NCBI GenBank assembly: GCA_016617855.1
Contig: JAECUM010011119.1
Location: 43,066 to 107,065, forward strand
Origin: Megalonaias nervosa
Taxonomy: Eukaryota; Mollusca; Bivalvia; Unionida; Unionidae
DNA: 64,000 nt
Direction of reading: 5' to 3'
Position 1 is the stretch's first letter. Each line of letters starts with the position of its first letter. A program made the translations under genes and the position numbers. Positions 15,801 through 30,800 of the stretch are shown here, piece by piece. A model generated the notes under the pieces. The model was given only the letters and a program-made list of their open reading frames with translations, was not told the origin of the DNA and did no database searches.

Positions 15801-18800
15801 GATATCCTTTTAGTATTAATGGACAACAGTAGAGTGACAGACAGATGTAGTATAAAATAATTGAAAACAGCTGTAACAACTCCAGATACACATGTGTAAT
15901 TTTTACTTTCCTTTTGTATGCACTTTCAGTCCATAAAAATTAAAATTATTTGCATTCTGATTTGCTGGTAGAGATTTCTTTTTATTCCGATTCAGACTAT
16001 TTGTACTTCTGATAAAGTAATAATTATTGTACAAGACATTCATGATAACACAGTAAGTCAGTCGTACATACAGTTTACCTGTGAAATAATTTTTCTTGTT
16101 ATTTTTCAGCCTTCTGGAGATTAATCTTGTGCCTCAGTATTGTCTATGAACTTGCCTTGGTTTATCTGCTTTTTCAGGTAAGTAAGAATGTAGACATGAA
16201 AATCCAAACAGATGTTATTATTCAGATGCAAAGATATTATTGCATATTTCTTCATTATCACCTTTCAAAGAAGGATAAGTCAGACAATGGACGTATTTAG
16301 AGCATCAGTAAAATTACAAATTCTTTGCAGAAATATCATCAGTACAAGTTAAGTTATGCTGATACTAATCCTTTTATAAATTTATTAAACTGGGATAATC
16401 TGGAGTGACTGTCACATTTCTGATGGTTTAGAAACAGGATTAATTCCCTAAATTGCATATTTTTAAAATTGGAAAGGCCTTTTTTAGGTCAAAGACTTCA
16501 GACTTGAAAATTTGATGCGATCACTGTACATTGCTTATAACAGTCAAGAAACCTTTTGATCCTAAAATTGCGGTTGGTGGGGAAGGCAGAAGAGTCTAGA
16601 GAATTGGGGGAGGGGGCAAGTTGGATATATTTAAAATAGCAATATTGAGAGATAGGCCTGTGTGATTTTCTTAATGGTCCCAGAAATTTTTTAATGACCT
16701 TAGCATGTCATGCTTTTGCATTATGAATGAAATGAGAAAAGTTTTAGTATGATGCTGAAGTCTGACACATACCCTTGTTTGCCATGTAATGGAAATAAAA
16801 CTTGTTTTAAAGAAGACATTTTTCACCCAGATTAAGAAATTTTGTTTTGAAGGCTACTAGTCTGTTCATTGATCAATATCCATATTGTATTTTCTGTATG
16901 TTTTCAGTCTTTAAAAACATTATCATTTTGCTGTCCTTAAACATTTAATTGGGTCATTAGGTGACCAAACCTAAAGAATGGAGAAAAGACATAGCAGTGA
17001 AAAATTGCATTTGTGTTAATGTACAACCCATGAAATTAAAATGACAAATATTTATGTTTTCACATGTTGGGTAATGAATGTAAAATGGATATTGCCTGCC
17101 AAGTTTTCAGCTCCCCTATTCAGAGACCAGAGAAGCTTATTGGATGGTTTGCTTTCTGTCATATTTCCATGTGTTTGCACAAGCTGTTATCACTACTACT
17201 AAACTACTTCAAGGATTGCAACGAGATCTTCACACACATTCATCCCATTGTCTTGTTGCCACTAAATGAAAATGGTGCTGCTTGGTAACCCAGTATGGGC
17301 ACCACAATGGCCATCATGAAAATCATTTTATTGCTATTCCTCGTGAATGGAAAATCATATTAAGATGAAGTTTTCACTCCAAGACTTCTTATGATGTCTA
17401 GTTGGTCCAGAGTGAAAATGGTGCCACTTGGACAATCAGTATGGCCATAACAATGTTACTCCTCATAAACAGAAAGTCCTATTGACAAGGGGTTTTCATC
17501 AAAAGATTGTTTATGCTGTCTAGTTGGTACTAAAGAAAAAATAGGCCAGATGGGATATCCAATATGGCTACCACATTGGCCATCTTGAAAATCTTTTTAT
17601 TGTTACTACTCCTGATTGGATGGTCATATTGACATGGCATCTTTATGATGTTGATCTGAGCTCTAGTATGACCACCCCAGCTTCGAGCTTGAAAATCCAA
17701 TTTACTACTTAACTTAAATGGAAAGTTATGTCAGCACTGGGTTTTCATCAGCAGACATTATGATGTCTGGTTGGCCCTAAATGAATATGGTGCTGATGTA
17801 ACATCCAATTTGCCACCATGACAACCACCTTAGAAATCTTTTTACTGCTGTTCCTAAGTCATGGGATTTTCACCAGAAGACTTCTTGTGTTGCTTAGTGA
17901 CATCCTATGAAAATGGTACCTATCTGTCATCTAAAATGGCAGTCATCTTGAAAATGCTAGTGCTACTTCTCCTAAATGGGAAGTCATATTGACTTGGGGG
18001 TTTTCACCAGAAGACTTATAATGGTGTCTAGCTGGCCATGAATGAAAACAATGCCAATTTGACATCCATGGTAGCCATCTTGAAAATCTTGTTGTCGTTG
18101 TTGTAGGGATTAACACCATTTTTCAGCACAAGATAGGCTATACATGGTGGCCAGTATAAATGATGGAGGAAGAACCCTGGAAAACCCCGGAAAGAACCAC
18201 CGACCCACGAGAAGCTACTGGCAAGCTTTCTCACATACCCACATTATCCAAGCCCGAGACTCAAACCCATGCAGACAGAGATGCGATGGCAGTGATCCAT
18301 AATGGGAAGTGCTTTAGACCACTCAGCCACTCGGGGCCCTGAAAATCTTGTTAGCACTACTTCTAAATTAATGGACACATTAACATGGTTTTTCACAAAA
18401 TATTTCTTATGATAGCAATATGAAAATGACGCCAATCTAATATCAGATATGGCTGTGGTGATGTCCATCTTGAAATGTTGTTATCACGACTCTCCTGGAT
18501 AGTCATATTGGCATGGAGTTTTCGTAGGTAGACTTATGATGTTTAGTTGGTCTTACAACCAATATGGCCATTTCAATGACTCTTTTGAAAATTTAATTAA
18601 AGGTCAAGAATATCAGAGATGGTTTCAACACTCAGCAGTTAAAAAGAAAAAAATGATCTTATCTTGAATTCCCAGAAATTCTTTTTAGATAATAGAGCTA
18701 CAGTCCTTTCAGGGGACTCTTGTTTGTATTTTATATGCCTCAGTCCACCAGAAAATCCAACCATACATATATTAAAGTGATGAATGTGTGCTTTTCAAAA

Positions 18801-21800
18801 GAACTGCCATATTAGCAATCTCCAACTGTTTTCTGCTTTATCAAGGATTTCAAAAGTTTATAACAGTCAGCTTGCCCAAAACAAGCTTACTAGAAAATTG
18901 AACTTGCCCCTGGAAAAGATAAGCTTGCTCCAAACATAATATCCCAACATGAGTAAAACAAAAATAAAATAAAGTATGATATATTTTTAAAAAATTGTGT
19001 TATATATATTTAAGTTTGCATTGTCTTTTTAATTTTATTGGCACCTTAAAGCCATATGCTGATAAATCAGGTTATAAAAATATATATATATGTGAATAAT
19101 TCATGTAGGTTAGAAAGAATTAGAATGCAGATATAGTTAAAAGAACAACAGCAGAAGTGTACATATATATAGATAGATAAATGGACAGGTAAAAATGGGT
19201 TTGGAAATAGCTAGATTTTAGAGAGAGGAAAAAAAATGAAAACTAGACTGTTTTCTAATGATTTATTTATACTTAGAACTGAAAGATTTGTGAACACTCT
19301 TTTATCCATTTACATAAGAGTTATCTTCAAATCATCTTGAAATCAGTGACATTCATCAAAATATATAACAATATGACATTGTAGAATGATTTGAGAACAC
19401 TTATTTTTATCCATTTAATTGTTTGCCAAGCAGTAAGTGTGTATCGGTCTCCTGTAATTATCACACAAACAAGAGATCATAAACACTGCTTTTGGGTGCT
19501 CCATTTTCATATCATCAGTTAGTAAAATGTATATGCTACCTATATGCAGGACCTTTCACTCAATTTGTAGGTCAGTCATTGTAAACATACACAGTTTATA
19601 TATTGGAGTGGGGTGGGGTGATTTTGTACAGTTCATTACCAGTAGGTGCATTGTTCAAATATGTACGTTATACAGATCATCAGAAAGTGACATGAAAAAG
19701 GTGAGAGCACATGCTTAACCCTTTGCTGACTCATCCCAACAGGACTATAATGGGAGATCTTTTTGCATTTCTTGCCAGTGCAGAAAAAGCCTGAATGCAA
19801 TATAGTTCTGAGTTTGCAAAAACTATTGTTTGAGAGAAAGATTTCATCCCTTATTTTTTTTTTTATTGGTTTTAACAGCATTTTCAACACATTGGCTTTA
19901 TCATGCCAAGGAAATTAGACCTATTTGCCTTCCTCAAGGATACAGAGAGGCAGCCAAACAAGGTTGGCCTGGGTGTGTATCAAACCCATGATGCTTTGAT
20001 TACGTGTCCAGCACTCCACCAACTTGGCTACCTCAGCTCCCCATCTTGTGTTTAGTTTTGAAAATCAAAGCATGAGGAAACAAGATTTGTGCCAGAGATA
20101 AGTTTATTGGATTTTCCCTATCCTGCCAATACACATGGGGTAGATTCAGTTATTCTCTCTTGTGTTTTTTTAGAGTGTTCATAGCGCACGTCTCCTGATG
20201 AAACATTTTGATGCAAGTCTGGGTAAACCATTACCAGAGAAGGATTATGGAGGAAACTGCTTCATATATGATCCAAATGCCACTGATCCATGGCACAATT
20301 TATGGGTAAGTGGTCTCATGTTAAGTATGCATCTAAAAAGATGTTATTGAAAAATTGGTGTTTCTGTTAAAATCAGATCACCTAGGATGGAACCTATTGA
20401 TATTGAACTCTGAATCCATACAAAAATGTAGGAGATTTTCCAGTATGGTGAAGATGTCATCAGTCTGGAAATTTCAAAACACTTGCCAAAAATATTTGCC
20501 AAACTACCGTATATACTCACATCAAACCCGTTCACGTATAAGCTGATGCCCCAAAACTGAATAGGTGTGAACACTAAAAAGTGCATGACCCATGTATATA
20601 TAAGCTGACCCACAACTCTGAGACATCACAAAATGCACGTGGTTAGTTCTAAATGCATTTATTTAGGCAAACTTATCTTAACAAAAATTACACATATACT
20701 TCCCTTGGGGTTGGCATGTATGATTATTAAAAAGAAACGGTATAAACTTGTTTGAAAAGTAATTTATTTAATTTTCTGTTTTTTTAATTGTTTCTGCCTA
20801 ATTCAGATTTGTGTATAACTTGATCAAACGATGACAAGAATTGAGCATTTGCGGGTCGCTGTAACACTACCTCTTCCTTTTCACTGGGTTATTGTTTGTT
20901 TATGCGTTAATGCATTGGACATTTTATATCAGTGCACCAGTAATTATGTTTTTATTACGTCTTGAAATTGTAAATATCTAACTCATTAAAATGCGATCCC
21001 AGTATGACAACAACGAACAACAATACGGTTTGATTCAACACTCATAATTAAGCTACTGAGCATATTTACATGATGGCGCCACGGCATGTACATTGTAGGT
21101 TTGAACACACGCTGAATGAAGCACATTCCACTGAATGAAGTACATCCCTTGGAGTCAAATCATGGGCACCACTGCACTAAACTTTAATGATATCTCCAAA
21201 ATACAATAATGAAGCTTCAGAAATAATGCTTCGAAAATTATGGTAATCCTGTAAAAGCAGAGTTGTAGTTTGCTTTGATGTAAGTGACCTTACACCAATG
21301 CTGTCAACTCTTATGCCGGGAAGAAAAAAATCCCAATTTTTGGGGTTGTTCCATGCCTACCTCCCGATTTCATAATATCTCCTGATTTTTGCAGAGAACT
21401 CCCGATTATTATATTATGTCTTCGATTTTCATTTTTCTTAAAAAAGAAAAGTCCTACATAAATATATATGGAAGCCATGTTCTGTTGTATGACCTGTGAA
21501 TATCATTGTGACAAAATAATTACTTTGCTAGAAAGAATTCGCTTCTTCACTAAATAGAATGTTAGGTTTAAACATTATTCATGTAAATTTATGATTTTTT
21601 TCTTTACAACAGTACAAAAATCAGAAAATAAACCAGAGCAAAAAATAAACCACAACAATAAAATCATCAACAATTAATTTCAGTCCCAAGAATGATCACT
21701 ATGAATGCTGTAACTCCATATGCTATAGTGCCATTCCCACCAAAGAAACTTACACGAGTGAACATCTGGCATTTTTATACCATATATACATACGTTAATT

Positions 21801-24800
21801 ACCATTGTTAAATTAAAAGAAGGAATGAAAATACATACCACACAATATATGTGTCCTCAAAAAACTAATTCAGAATACATATGTTTTATAGTAAACAATA
21901 ATAAATGCCTTACGAGTTGACAATAAGGAAATAAGGTTGGATGTACGAGGTGAAAATAGTTGCCACATGTACGGTACCATGAGGCTGCCTATTTAAGTAC
22001 CTTTAGTTCAACAAAATTGAGCATCCTTTTATGGTAGAACATGGTTTGTTTGAATTATGACAGAGAGCCTGTTGTTTTCACAAAATAGTTACATTGATAA
22101 GGATTAACTTTTAGTTAGTCACGCTGGCTTTCTTACTTGTTTATTTAAGACTAACCTTTAGATGTTGTACAGTTTGGCCACAACTGACCAGGATATGAAA
22201 ATAGGGCATGTCCTGGGGGAAAATAAGGCATGTCACAGGGAGAAACGGTGTGTCCTTTGCGAATTTCACGCATATTGGACCCGGAAGATTGGTCGATATT
22301 TAGTAAAAACAAGGTTTAAAAAATGCCACGAAAAACCTCCCAGTTTTAGGTCCCAATCTCCCAATTTTTTTTATTCAGTCTCCCTACTTGGCTTTTGAAA
22401 AGTTGACAGCTATGCCTTACACCCCGTTTTACAAAACTACGGTAATCATGCTAATATTATGGAATGAAAGGCAATTACACATCAGTGTGCTAGTATAGTT
22501 GCCAGTCAAAATTCCCTCTTAATGCAATCTAGTTTCAGGGTTTTAATGATTAACTGCTGTATTGCTGTCAGAAAACAAAAGACAAATCCGCCAATTATCA
22601 ACAAAGGAGACGCTGAAACATCAAGCTTTCCATTGTGTGGAAAGTTATGATGTTGTTCAGCCAAAACACAAAACTAAAATAGATTGATGATGATCTTAGT
22701 TGATCTATAATGAGAATTTTAGCCTTTATTATTGCTCCTCTTCGTGAACATGTAACAGTTATGCTGGTCCCTGTGCCTTGTACAATTAAACCTGTGTACC
22801 TTTTCATAAATATTACCACAGTTGGTAGGATTGCTTATATCATTGAAAATGAGTGTGAGCGCATGATTCAACGTAAATGAAACGGCTATTAAGGACTAGC
22901 TGAAATGTTATCTAGAAGAATGCAATTTGGTCCAAACAAGGATTAAAGCAAAATCTGCATCTACTACTTTTGGGAATAAATAAGGATTTAAGTGGCGCTA
23001 TGCACGAAGTACTGTTCATTATGGTTCAGCCTGGTCTCCCCGGTAAACTGAACCGGCCCCATGAATTATGAATTCTGTATTTACCTTTATTTAATTTTGT
23101 GCTGGAAAAATCAGAAAATATACACATGCAAAATAATAACAAAATTAATCATAGTACTTTATAACAGTTTAATAAGTGTCGGGGCACTGAAAATGATTTT
23201 TTTATACATGCATGTAAGTAGTAGGATACAGAAAAAAAAAATTTTTTTGCATCCCAAGATTTACAGCCAGTATAGTAGTCAACAAAAATACTTAAAAAAT
23301 GTCAAGTTTAGACACTGGCCCACGTACAAGTCAACCCCCCCCCTCCATTCTTCCAGACCTGTATTTTTTCCTAAATTATTTGGCTAATACGCGAGTATAT
23401 ACGGTAATGTATATTTTACCACTTCAAAAAGTTGCTAAAGAATAAATTAAGTTACACATTTTCAAAATACATATAAAGTATAACACAGGATTTTTTTTTT
23501 TAAAATTATTTTTCACAATAACATCATAGACTACAGTCATAGTACATGAAACATACTATGACATATATAATGTACTTTTTGTCTCTTTGGAAAGTACAGG
23601 CAGTTGATAGGTATCACTTTTCTGACAGCATTGTCATTGTTGTTGCAGATGTCAGTGAAGTTTTTGCAATAAACTAACATTTTCAGAAGATGTTGCAAGT
23701 ACAGTCATGAAAATTTATGTGTATTTGATGTTGAGGGAACTGCTTATTACAAGCAAAAGGAGATCACAGTGACCTACTTTACTTGTTCCAGTGCCTTTAT
23801 TGGGTATTTGGAATATGCCTTGGCAGAGTAGGTACATCAGAGATTTCTCTGGAATTCTTGATTCAGGAATTTACACTGTAGTATATGCTTCTTTTTTGCA
23901 ATTGCATATTCTGCCAGACGCAAGTGGCACATGAAAATAAGAAAAGAGATTGCATCTGTTTAAAACACAAATATCTTAAGTACCTTATCCTATGTGAGTG
24001 AATTTTTAAGGTGTTTACAACCCTCAGCTGTTGATGTGGTACATTCAGAAGAAAAATTTTGGTAATATCATCCAGACTCTGGGACAAGCATAGCACGTTT
24101 TGATGTCACTTTCTTGTGTAATGTGTACCTTTGCAAAGGGTCACATAATCTGAAAAGTAATTTTTTATTTTGAATGTGTCTGTGCATAGATATCACATGA
24201 AAATTTTTATTTTTTGTAGTAAATTCCTTTTTTTAAATGTATAAAAATGATGTAGGCACTTTTCATGTTATAGGAAAGTGAGTGCATTTATATGTTTAAT
24301 GGAATATGCCTACTGATGTAATAATGAATGAACAATATATACTTTAAACAACTATTATTTGCCTTACTTTATGGCTGCCTGGGCAACAAAATGGAAATTT
24401 TCTGAAAAATTGTTTCACCAATTTGATTCATATGAATTTTGCAATATTATGAAATTGGTGATCAGCTGCATGAGCCCTGGCTAAGAAATTTTAAATCCAA
24501 ATGATTATTTGATCTAAGCCATTTTCATGTTTTTTAACAAAATTATTTTTTATGCCGATTACACTTGTCTCTCTGTGTTCATGATAGAGATATTCACTAT
24601 AGATAAAAATCTCTCCAATGGTAACAGTTAGGCAGACTGATTATTACTGTCCTAAACATTGATCTTGCCTTTCCAGAGGCTTGGCTAGCATTAAGTATGG
24701 CCCTGCTTGCATCATCCACCTTGATGTCAACTGTCCTTACCCTTGGATCTTGTAACACAAAGATTTTAGGCAGATTTAATTATGATAGGCATCTGCATAT

Positions 24801-27800
24801 AGTTTTGAAATGATTTGGCATTTATTGGTTGAGCTTGTTAGCATCCTAGACATTATTTTTGAAAGCAATTTAAATAAAGTGATTCTGATATTATGTCAAA
24901 GATTTTGGAGGAGATATATCATGAGTAAATGACTGTGCATACTTGCATCCTAATGACTCAGGGATGGCACTGGGTTTTGTCAGTGTTGCAAATTGCAATT
25001 GTTTTTACTTATTAGCAACAAAATATACCATCTGACAATTTTTGTTTTTGCAACAACATTTTTTGCCTCTTTAAACTTGTATATATAGTCATCTGTTTGG
25101 AGTGGAGAAATTCAAAGTTGCCATGAAAGGAAGCTGCAAACATGGACACAAAATGCACAGGAATCTATCTATTGTTAAATAAACAAATCCTTTGTTCATA
25201 TTGAAAAATGCATCTTAGCAGCGCATATTTACAACATAATCTGCTTATGCAGACACCTGGCCTGGGTACTGTATCCTGTGATACACTCAACCATGCTTCC
25301 AGATTAGTTACAATTGATCAATCTCTAAAGGCAGGAACAGGAACAGCTAAAATCAACCAAATGACTGGTGTTTTTGTTTTTTATTTTTTATAAAAAATGT
25401 ACCCACAAAAAATACTTTTGCTGAACTTCAAAGTAAACTGATTACCTTTGAAGCAAATTTTGTTCTGTAAATACTAAGCAAATGAAACAACAAAAAAGTC
25501 GGTCTCAATCAATGTCCTACAGTTTTTTGATGTTACCACTGCAATAACAAACTGGCATTTGTTTGGTCCTCAAAAGCTTACATTTAGCTGTGACTTCAAT
25601 AACACATGCACCATTCATCAAAGCAAGCTGACTGCAGTCTTCAATAAAAACAAAGCACGTTTCATCAAAGGAAGTCAGCACCAAACTGAAATAAAAGAAA
25701 TGGAATTTGATTGATTGTTGCATTGTCCAAAGTAATTGGAACACTTTTATTGTGCTGTGAAAGTTTTTACTTTGCAGAAAAAATGTTTAATTTGATGATC
25801 GCTACCAGAGGCAGCATAAAATGCAAATTAAATTTTAAACCTTTTCAAACCATAGATTTTTTGTTGCAGAGATGTTTGTTATACTTTTTAATTTGTTCAC
25901 ATGTTTTCATTTACCTATTAACCAGCTTCATCCCCTTGGTAGCCTTGGCAAGATGATAGCTGTCTCTAGCTGACCAAAATCTAGGCCATGTACATGTAAC
26001 ATGTAAACAACTATAAAGTCAGGTTTTGTTGGCAATGGGACACAAGTCAGAAGAGACTAACATTTCTTTTTACATTCAAGTTATTTGTGTTTTCTGACAT
26101 GATGTGGATGATATATTAATTTTCTAACATGTGATCCATACTTGAATTCATGGATTTCTTCTTCAAATACGTTACCCAATTATAATACCTTAGGATAATT
26201 ACTACTACCTCGCCAATCCAGCCCTCCCAAATACTACTTTTAGCTGAAGGGAGCTAAAGTTGTCTGCCAGTCTGTGTGGTGGTCATGCAGAGTGACCTCC
26301 CCTTAGGTATAAGAAATTATGGCAAGGTCTAAAATACCTCGGTTACTATTTCCACTTGTGCCAAGAAGCATGCTGTCATCACGAGAGACCTCGCAAAAGC
26401 CAGAAGTGACAGGGAAGATATACCATTACAAGTTGGAGGAGTTTTTCACTTCTAAGGAAAGTATACTCCATCTATATTTCAAACTTTTTCCTTTCAGTCA
26501 CAATAATGTTCTGCCTTTACAAGTTGCTAACTCTTTGTTGTCGTCACACATTTAGGTACTTGTATATGAAACCTAAGCGACTTCACATTCAGTTTGGGCT
26601 ATACTTGTTTTATATGTGAAAGTCTCTAGTGCTTATATAACACCTATATATGTGTAATTCCATTATGAATGGTTACATGGTGGCGAGTTTCTATCCAAGG
26701 CATTTGTAGCATCCGGGCACCAACTTTTATGTCTTTACTTGTTCAGGCAGTCTCTGGGCCTTTTTCCCTACAAACATTGCCTCATAATGGATATTGCAGC
26801 ACTTACTGTGTAAGTCTCTATAATGGTGCCTCAGTTCCCTTTTACGTGAAGGTTTTTTGTGTGTAATGTAGACACTGGTGTACATTTCTGTATTTCTTCC
26901 ACTCTGGCCAGACAAGTACAAGTCAGCACTCAATACATGGTTTATTCAGTCACCGCCTGTGCATGCATGTTTCTATAGGTGACACTTGAGTCATGTTTAT
27001 CTGCATAAACTTTAAATCATAATTATTGAGCACTTAGTCGCTCGCATGTGTAGCCTATGTGACTTCACAAATTAGGTTCGGGCTACATTATTTACACGTG
27101 TGCATGTCTTTTGCTGTTAAGAAACTCCTTATATATGTATAATTCCATCATTTCTGGTACATACAGGTGAGTTTCATTTACCACGGTATCTTTAGCCGTG
27201 GAACACCATTCTTCAATGATTCTACCTGTACAGGCAGTCCTTGACCTTACCTATAGGTAGCATTGTAATTGAGATTGTCTGCTATCACTTTTTTTCAGGT
27301 AACTATCATTTGGTATCGTTCTGCGCCTACACGGTATTCAAACATCACATGCAGGCTCACAGGTTTATAAACAGGTGATATTGTCATTATATTCTCCCTG
27401 TATGCTTCCTTGCTTTATTAGACTGTCTGCTGTCAATTTCTGGGTCACCCTTTTAATGATTTAGCTCTGCATGGACATTGCATTCTAAAGACAGGTGCAG
27501 GGCTACCGTTTTTTTGTTTTTGCTCTGTTTTGTCTTACCGATTAGAACTATGGGCAAAGTGCAAACAACACACAGCTCAGGACAAAGACATCACCAGTCT
27601 GCATGTTGACTTTTCCTCAGTGTGAAACTTAATGGGGACAGGGGAGATAATTCAACTTACCCTTCAGCCACATAGCGCCGGACATTGACATGATCTGAAA
27701 CAGCTTTGGCACCCACATCACCACCACAGGGCTGAACATTTTGGAACTTATTCTCCCTTGCCTCCTTGGGGTTCAACTTGATTCCTCTTGCATAACAGCG

Positions 27801-30800
27801 AGGGACCAAGCTAACAAATTGCCAAGTTCCTCTTATTCAACATACATACGGACTGGTTACATGGATCAAATGTACCATAACCCATCCCAACTGATGATCC
27901 TAACGATTTTCTTCAGATGGATGGCCTATTTCCTTTGCAACTGGCCTAGGTAATATACTAGAGATCATGAACATCATCATTACGGGCTCAATCAATAACA
28001 GTCTGGCTTCCAGTATATTGAACCCAACTTTTGCAGACATGTACAGGGACCAGTCTAGCCCTCATACCACCTCGAGACACTCATTTGGCACATTGCCACA
28101 AATTGTTCCTCATGCATATACCCATCCATTGGTTATCAGTTTCTCTACATTCTGACATTAGAAGAGACTCTATACCCAGCAACTGTCTTGAAGTCGCAGT
28201 TTCTACTTCAGGGCATTCTGTGAGTTTAGTGAGCGACAGACCTCATGACTCTTAGCCAGATAAGTCTCAAGCATTACAGGAGACCTTAGTGTCACCTTGC
28301 ACAACCAAGATGATGTTGCTTGTTCTCCAGTACTGTCATCTCTTCTACACTATCCGATAGCATGGGATGATTCTGCCTTCCAAGCCTCCATTGAGGTCGT
28401 TTCTCACTCCTGGATGTTTGTACTCCTCTTCCGTCTCCATCCTGACCAGACCAGAGCTCCAGCATCTGTTGATATTACAATGGAATGGAAGGTACTGACT
28501 TAGTTACTTTAGCAGTCTGGGAAAGTTACAGGTGTTCTTACCCTCCTTCATCTTTTGATCTTACGATGGAACGGAAGATTCTGACTTCATTTACTATAGC
28601 AGTCTGGGAGAGTTACAGATTACAGATGTTCTGACCCTCCATCATCAGTTCGTCAGCATTTCTACTTTTCATTTGGAACCTCAGCAGTTGACAGTGATTT
28701 CACTGCATCATGGATGACACAGCCACACTCCATACATATGGATCAAATGGTCTTTGTTGACACTCTGCAGTTAGTGAGCAATATCGTTAATTTGACTTTG
28801 TAGTTGGACTTTCGTTCTCTTTGGCTATCTTTCAACGAACAGAACATAGCTAATCTTCTTCCACTCTGAATACCTCAGGGCATGCATAGGAGTCAGTCTC
28901 AAGAACGGCCCGAGTACAGAGCAGAGCCACTCAATACACTTTGGCCAATGCCGTAACTGCAGCTACCAGTCCAACTGGCAGAACGCAACTCAGTACCCTC
29001 TGCCTGCGCTTACCTGAAGGACCACTATATGGCCAAGCTAGGAGCACAGCCTTTATCCTCTAACCTTCTATTTAGCATCCTGATGGATGAAATCTGCAAA
29101 AAGCTATCAAGGACACATTTTTCCTTCCTCCCACAACTGCAGTGTCAATATAGGGATAGTACAGGAAAGCAGTAAATGGACCCTAGGGCCAGTCATAGGA
29201 CATGAACCTCTGAAAGCTGTCCTATTGAAGCTCTACCAATAAAAAGTCATTTTTTCTCATAGCAAACAGATATAACACCAAGAGGGTTCTATCATTCGTT
29301 CCACAACTTTTCTTGGTTCCAACAGCAATAACACTCAATGCCTGGTCATTGGCCTTAGCACCTTCAATCCATTTATCCATGCCTCTTGGTTCCCACTGAT
29401 AGAGCCATTGTGAAAGCCCTTCACCAGTGGCAGGAATATTTGTATGGCAAGGGAGTTCACACCCTGTCCAACAACTCTACAGTGGTGACTTATCTCAAAC
29501 GACAAGGAGGAACCCAATCCTACAATGGTGATTAATCTCCAACAAGGAGGACCCCCAGTCTCCAGACCATTGCATCTTGGTGTGGGACTTTCTGAAGTGG
29601 TGTTGTCATCAACAAAGCCATGTTCACCACATCCTGGGATGCCTCAGTGTACCAGGCAACTCTGTCACAGTACATTCATCTAGTACAGAAGGAATGGTCT
29701 CTCCATCCCTCGGTTCTCACTCAGATCTGTATCTGATGGGACCAACCGTTGGTGGGCTTGTTCATGACAAGGTGGAATTCCAAACTACCATCCTTTGTCT
29801 CTCCTGTCCTGGACCCAACAGCTCGGGCAGTTGACGCCCTATGGTTAGATTGGACAAACCTGACTGCATACACCTACCCTCCAACACCTGATTCGAAAAG
29901 TGATACAGCAACAAGTGAATCAGCCTGACTTCTCATTTCTCATCGCATCACTCTGATGGGAGGAGTTGTGAATCAACAAACTCATCAATCTTGCATCAGA
30001 CACCCCGTGGAAAATTCAGGTTTTCCTTCATCTACTCAAACCACCACAACAGCATCCCTGTCTGTCCAAACCTGCAAATCTGGATCATCTACAACAGGCC
30101 CTCAAAAAATTTTCGCAACCAGTTACAGAGAGAATTGCTCAGACATAGTGGCCATCTACTCTCAAGAATATGAAGTCAAATGGCACATTTTCTCCCAGTG
30201 GTACACAAATGAACATATATTGCGGCTGCAGGCATCAATACCGCAGATGGCTAATTTCCTCCTCAAGCTCTTTGAAGAGAGAAAGTTAGTACTGAGTACA
30301 ATCAAAGGTTAACACTCCACAATCTCTGACACATTTCTTCATTATGGGAGAGAGGATATTGGACAAACCCAGGACCTATCTGACCTTCTCACCAACCTTT
30401 TGTATACACTGCCAAGAAGGTTAATCCTATGCCCAAAGCGGAACTTTATCTTGGATCTTAACCTGGCTGGATAAGACACCTTTTGAACCAATTTCAAGGG
30501 CATCTCTGGTGTTACTGTTCCTACAAGACCTGCTTCTTCATGGTGTTAGCGACTGCAGGCAGAATTCATGAAATACATGCTCTGTCAGGAGACCCGAATT
30601 ACATGCAAGTTTTGATAAGATGGGATAGTCTTACTTACGACAGCATCCTCTTTCATCGCCAAGAACTGTCTCCCTTCCATGGGTAATTAAATTTTTGTCA
30701 TGAACCCTCTGTCTCATCTGGACACATCAACTAAAGTCCACCTGCAAGACCCAGTCCAGGTTTCCAAGTGATGCTTTAATAAGAACAGAGCTGTTGCATT

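Larger units (their letters stand above)
13280..16109 (+). other. PTDSS2 intron 3
   Basis: GT-AG intron of 2.8 kb that contains the 22-bp and 50-bp minisatellites and a degenerate longer repeat. 14633-15090 and 15640-16109 show nothing recognisable. Confidence 0.9.
16178..20173 (+). other. PTDSS2 intron 4
   Basis: GT-AG intron of 4.0 kb. It contains the ~120-bp repeat, SINE-A copy 2 and a tRNA-like fragment. 16178-17290 and 18600-19900 show only AT-rich sequence. Confidence 0.9.

Noticed and set aside
22162..22398. A 78-codon open frame inside the hAT-like element as a transposase
   Set aside because: No BED finger, DDE block or hAT dimerisation motif; it ends in the element's terminal repeat.
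25700..25760. Tc1-like end (AAGTAATTGGAACACTT)
   Set aside because: One such word was seen without an inverted partner or transposase.
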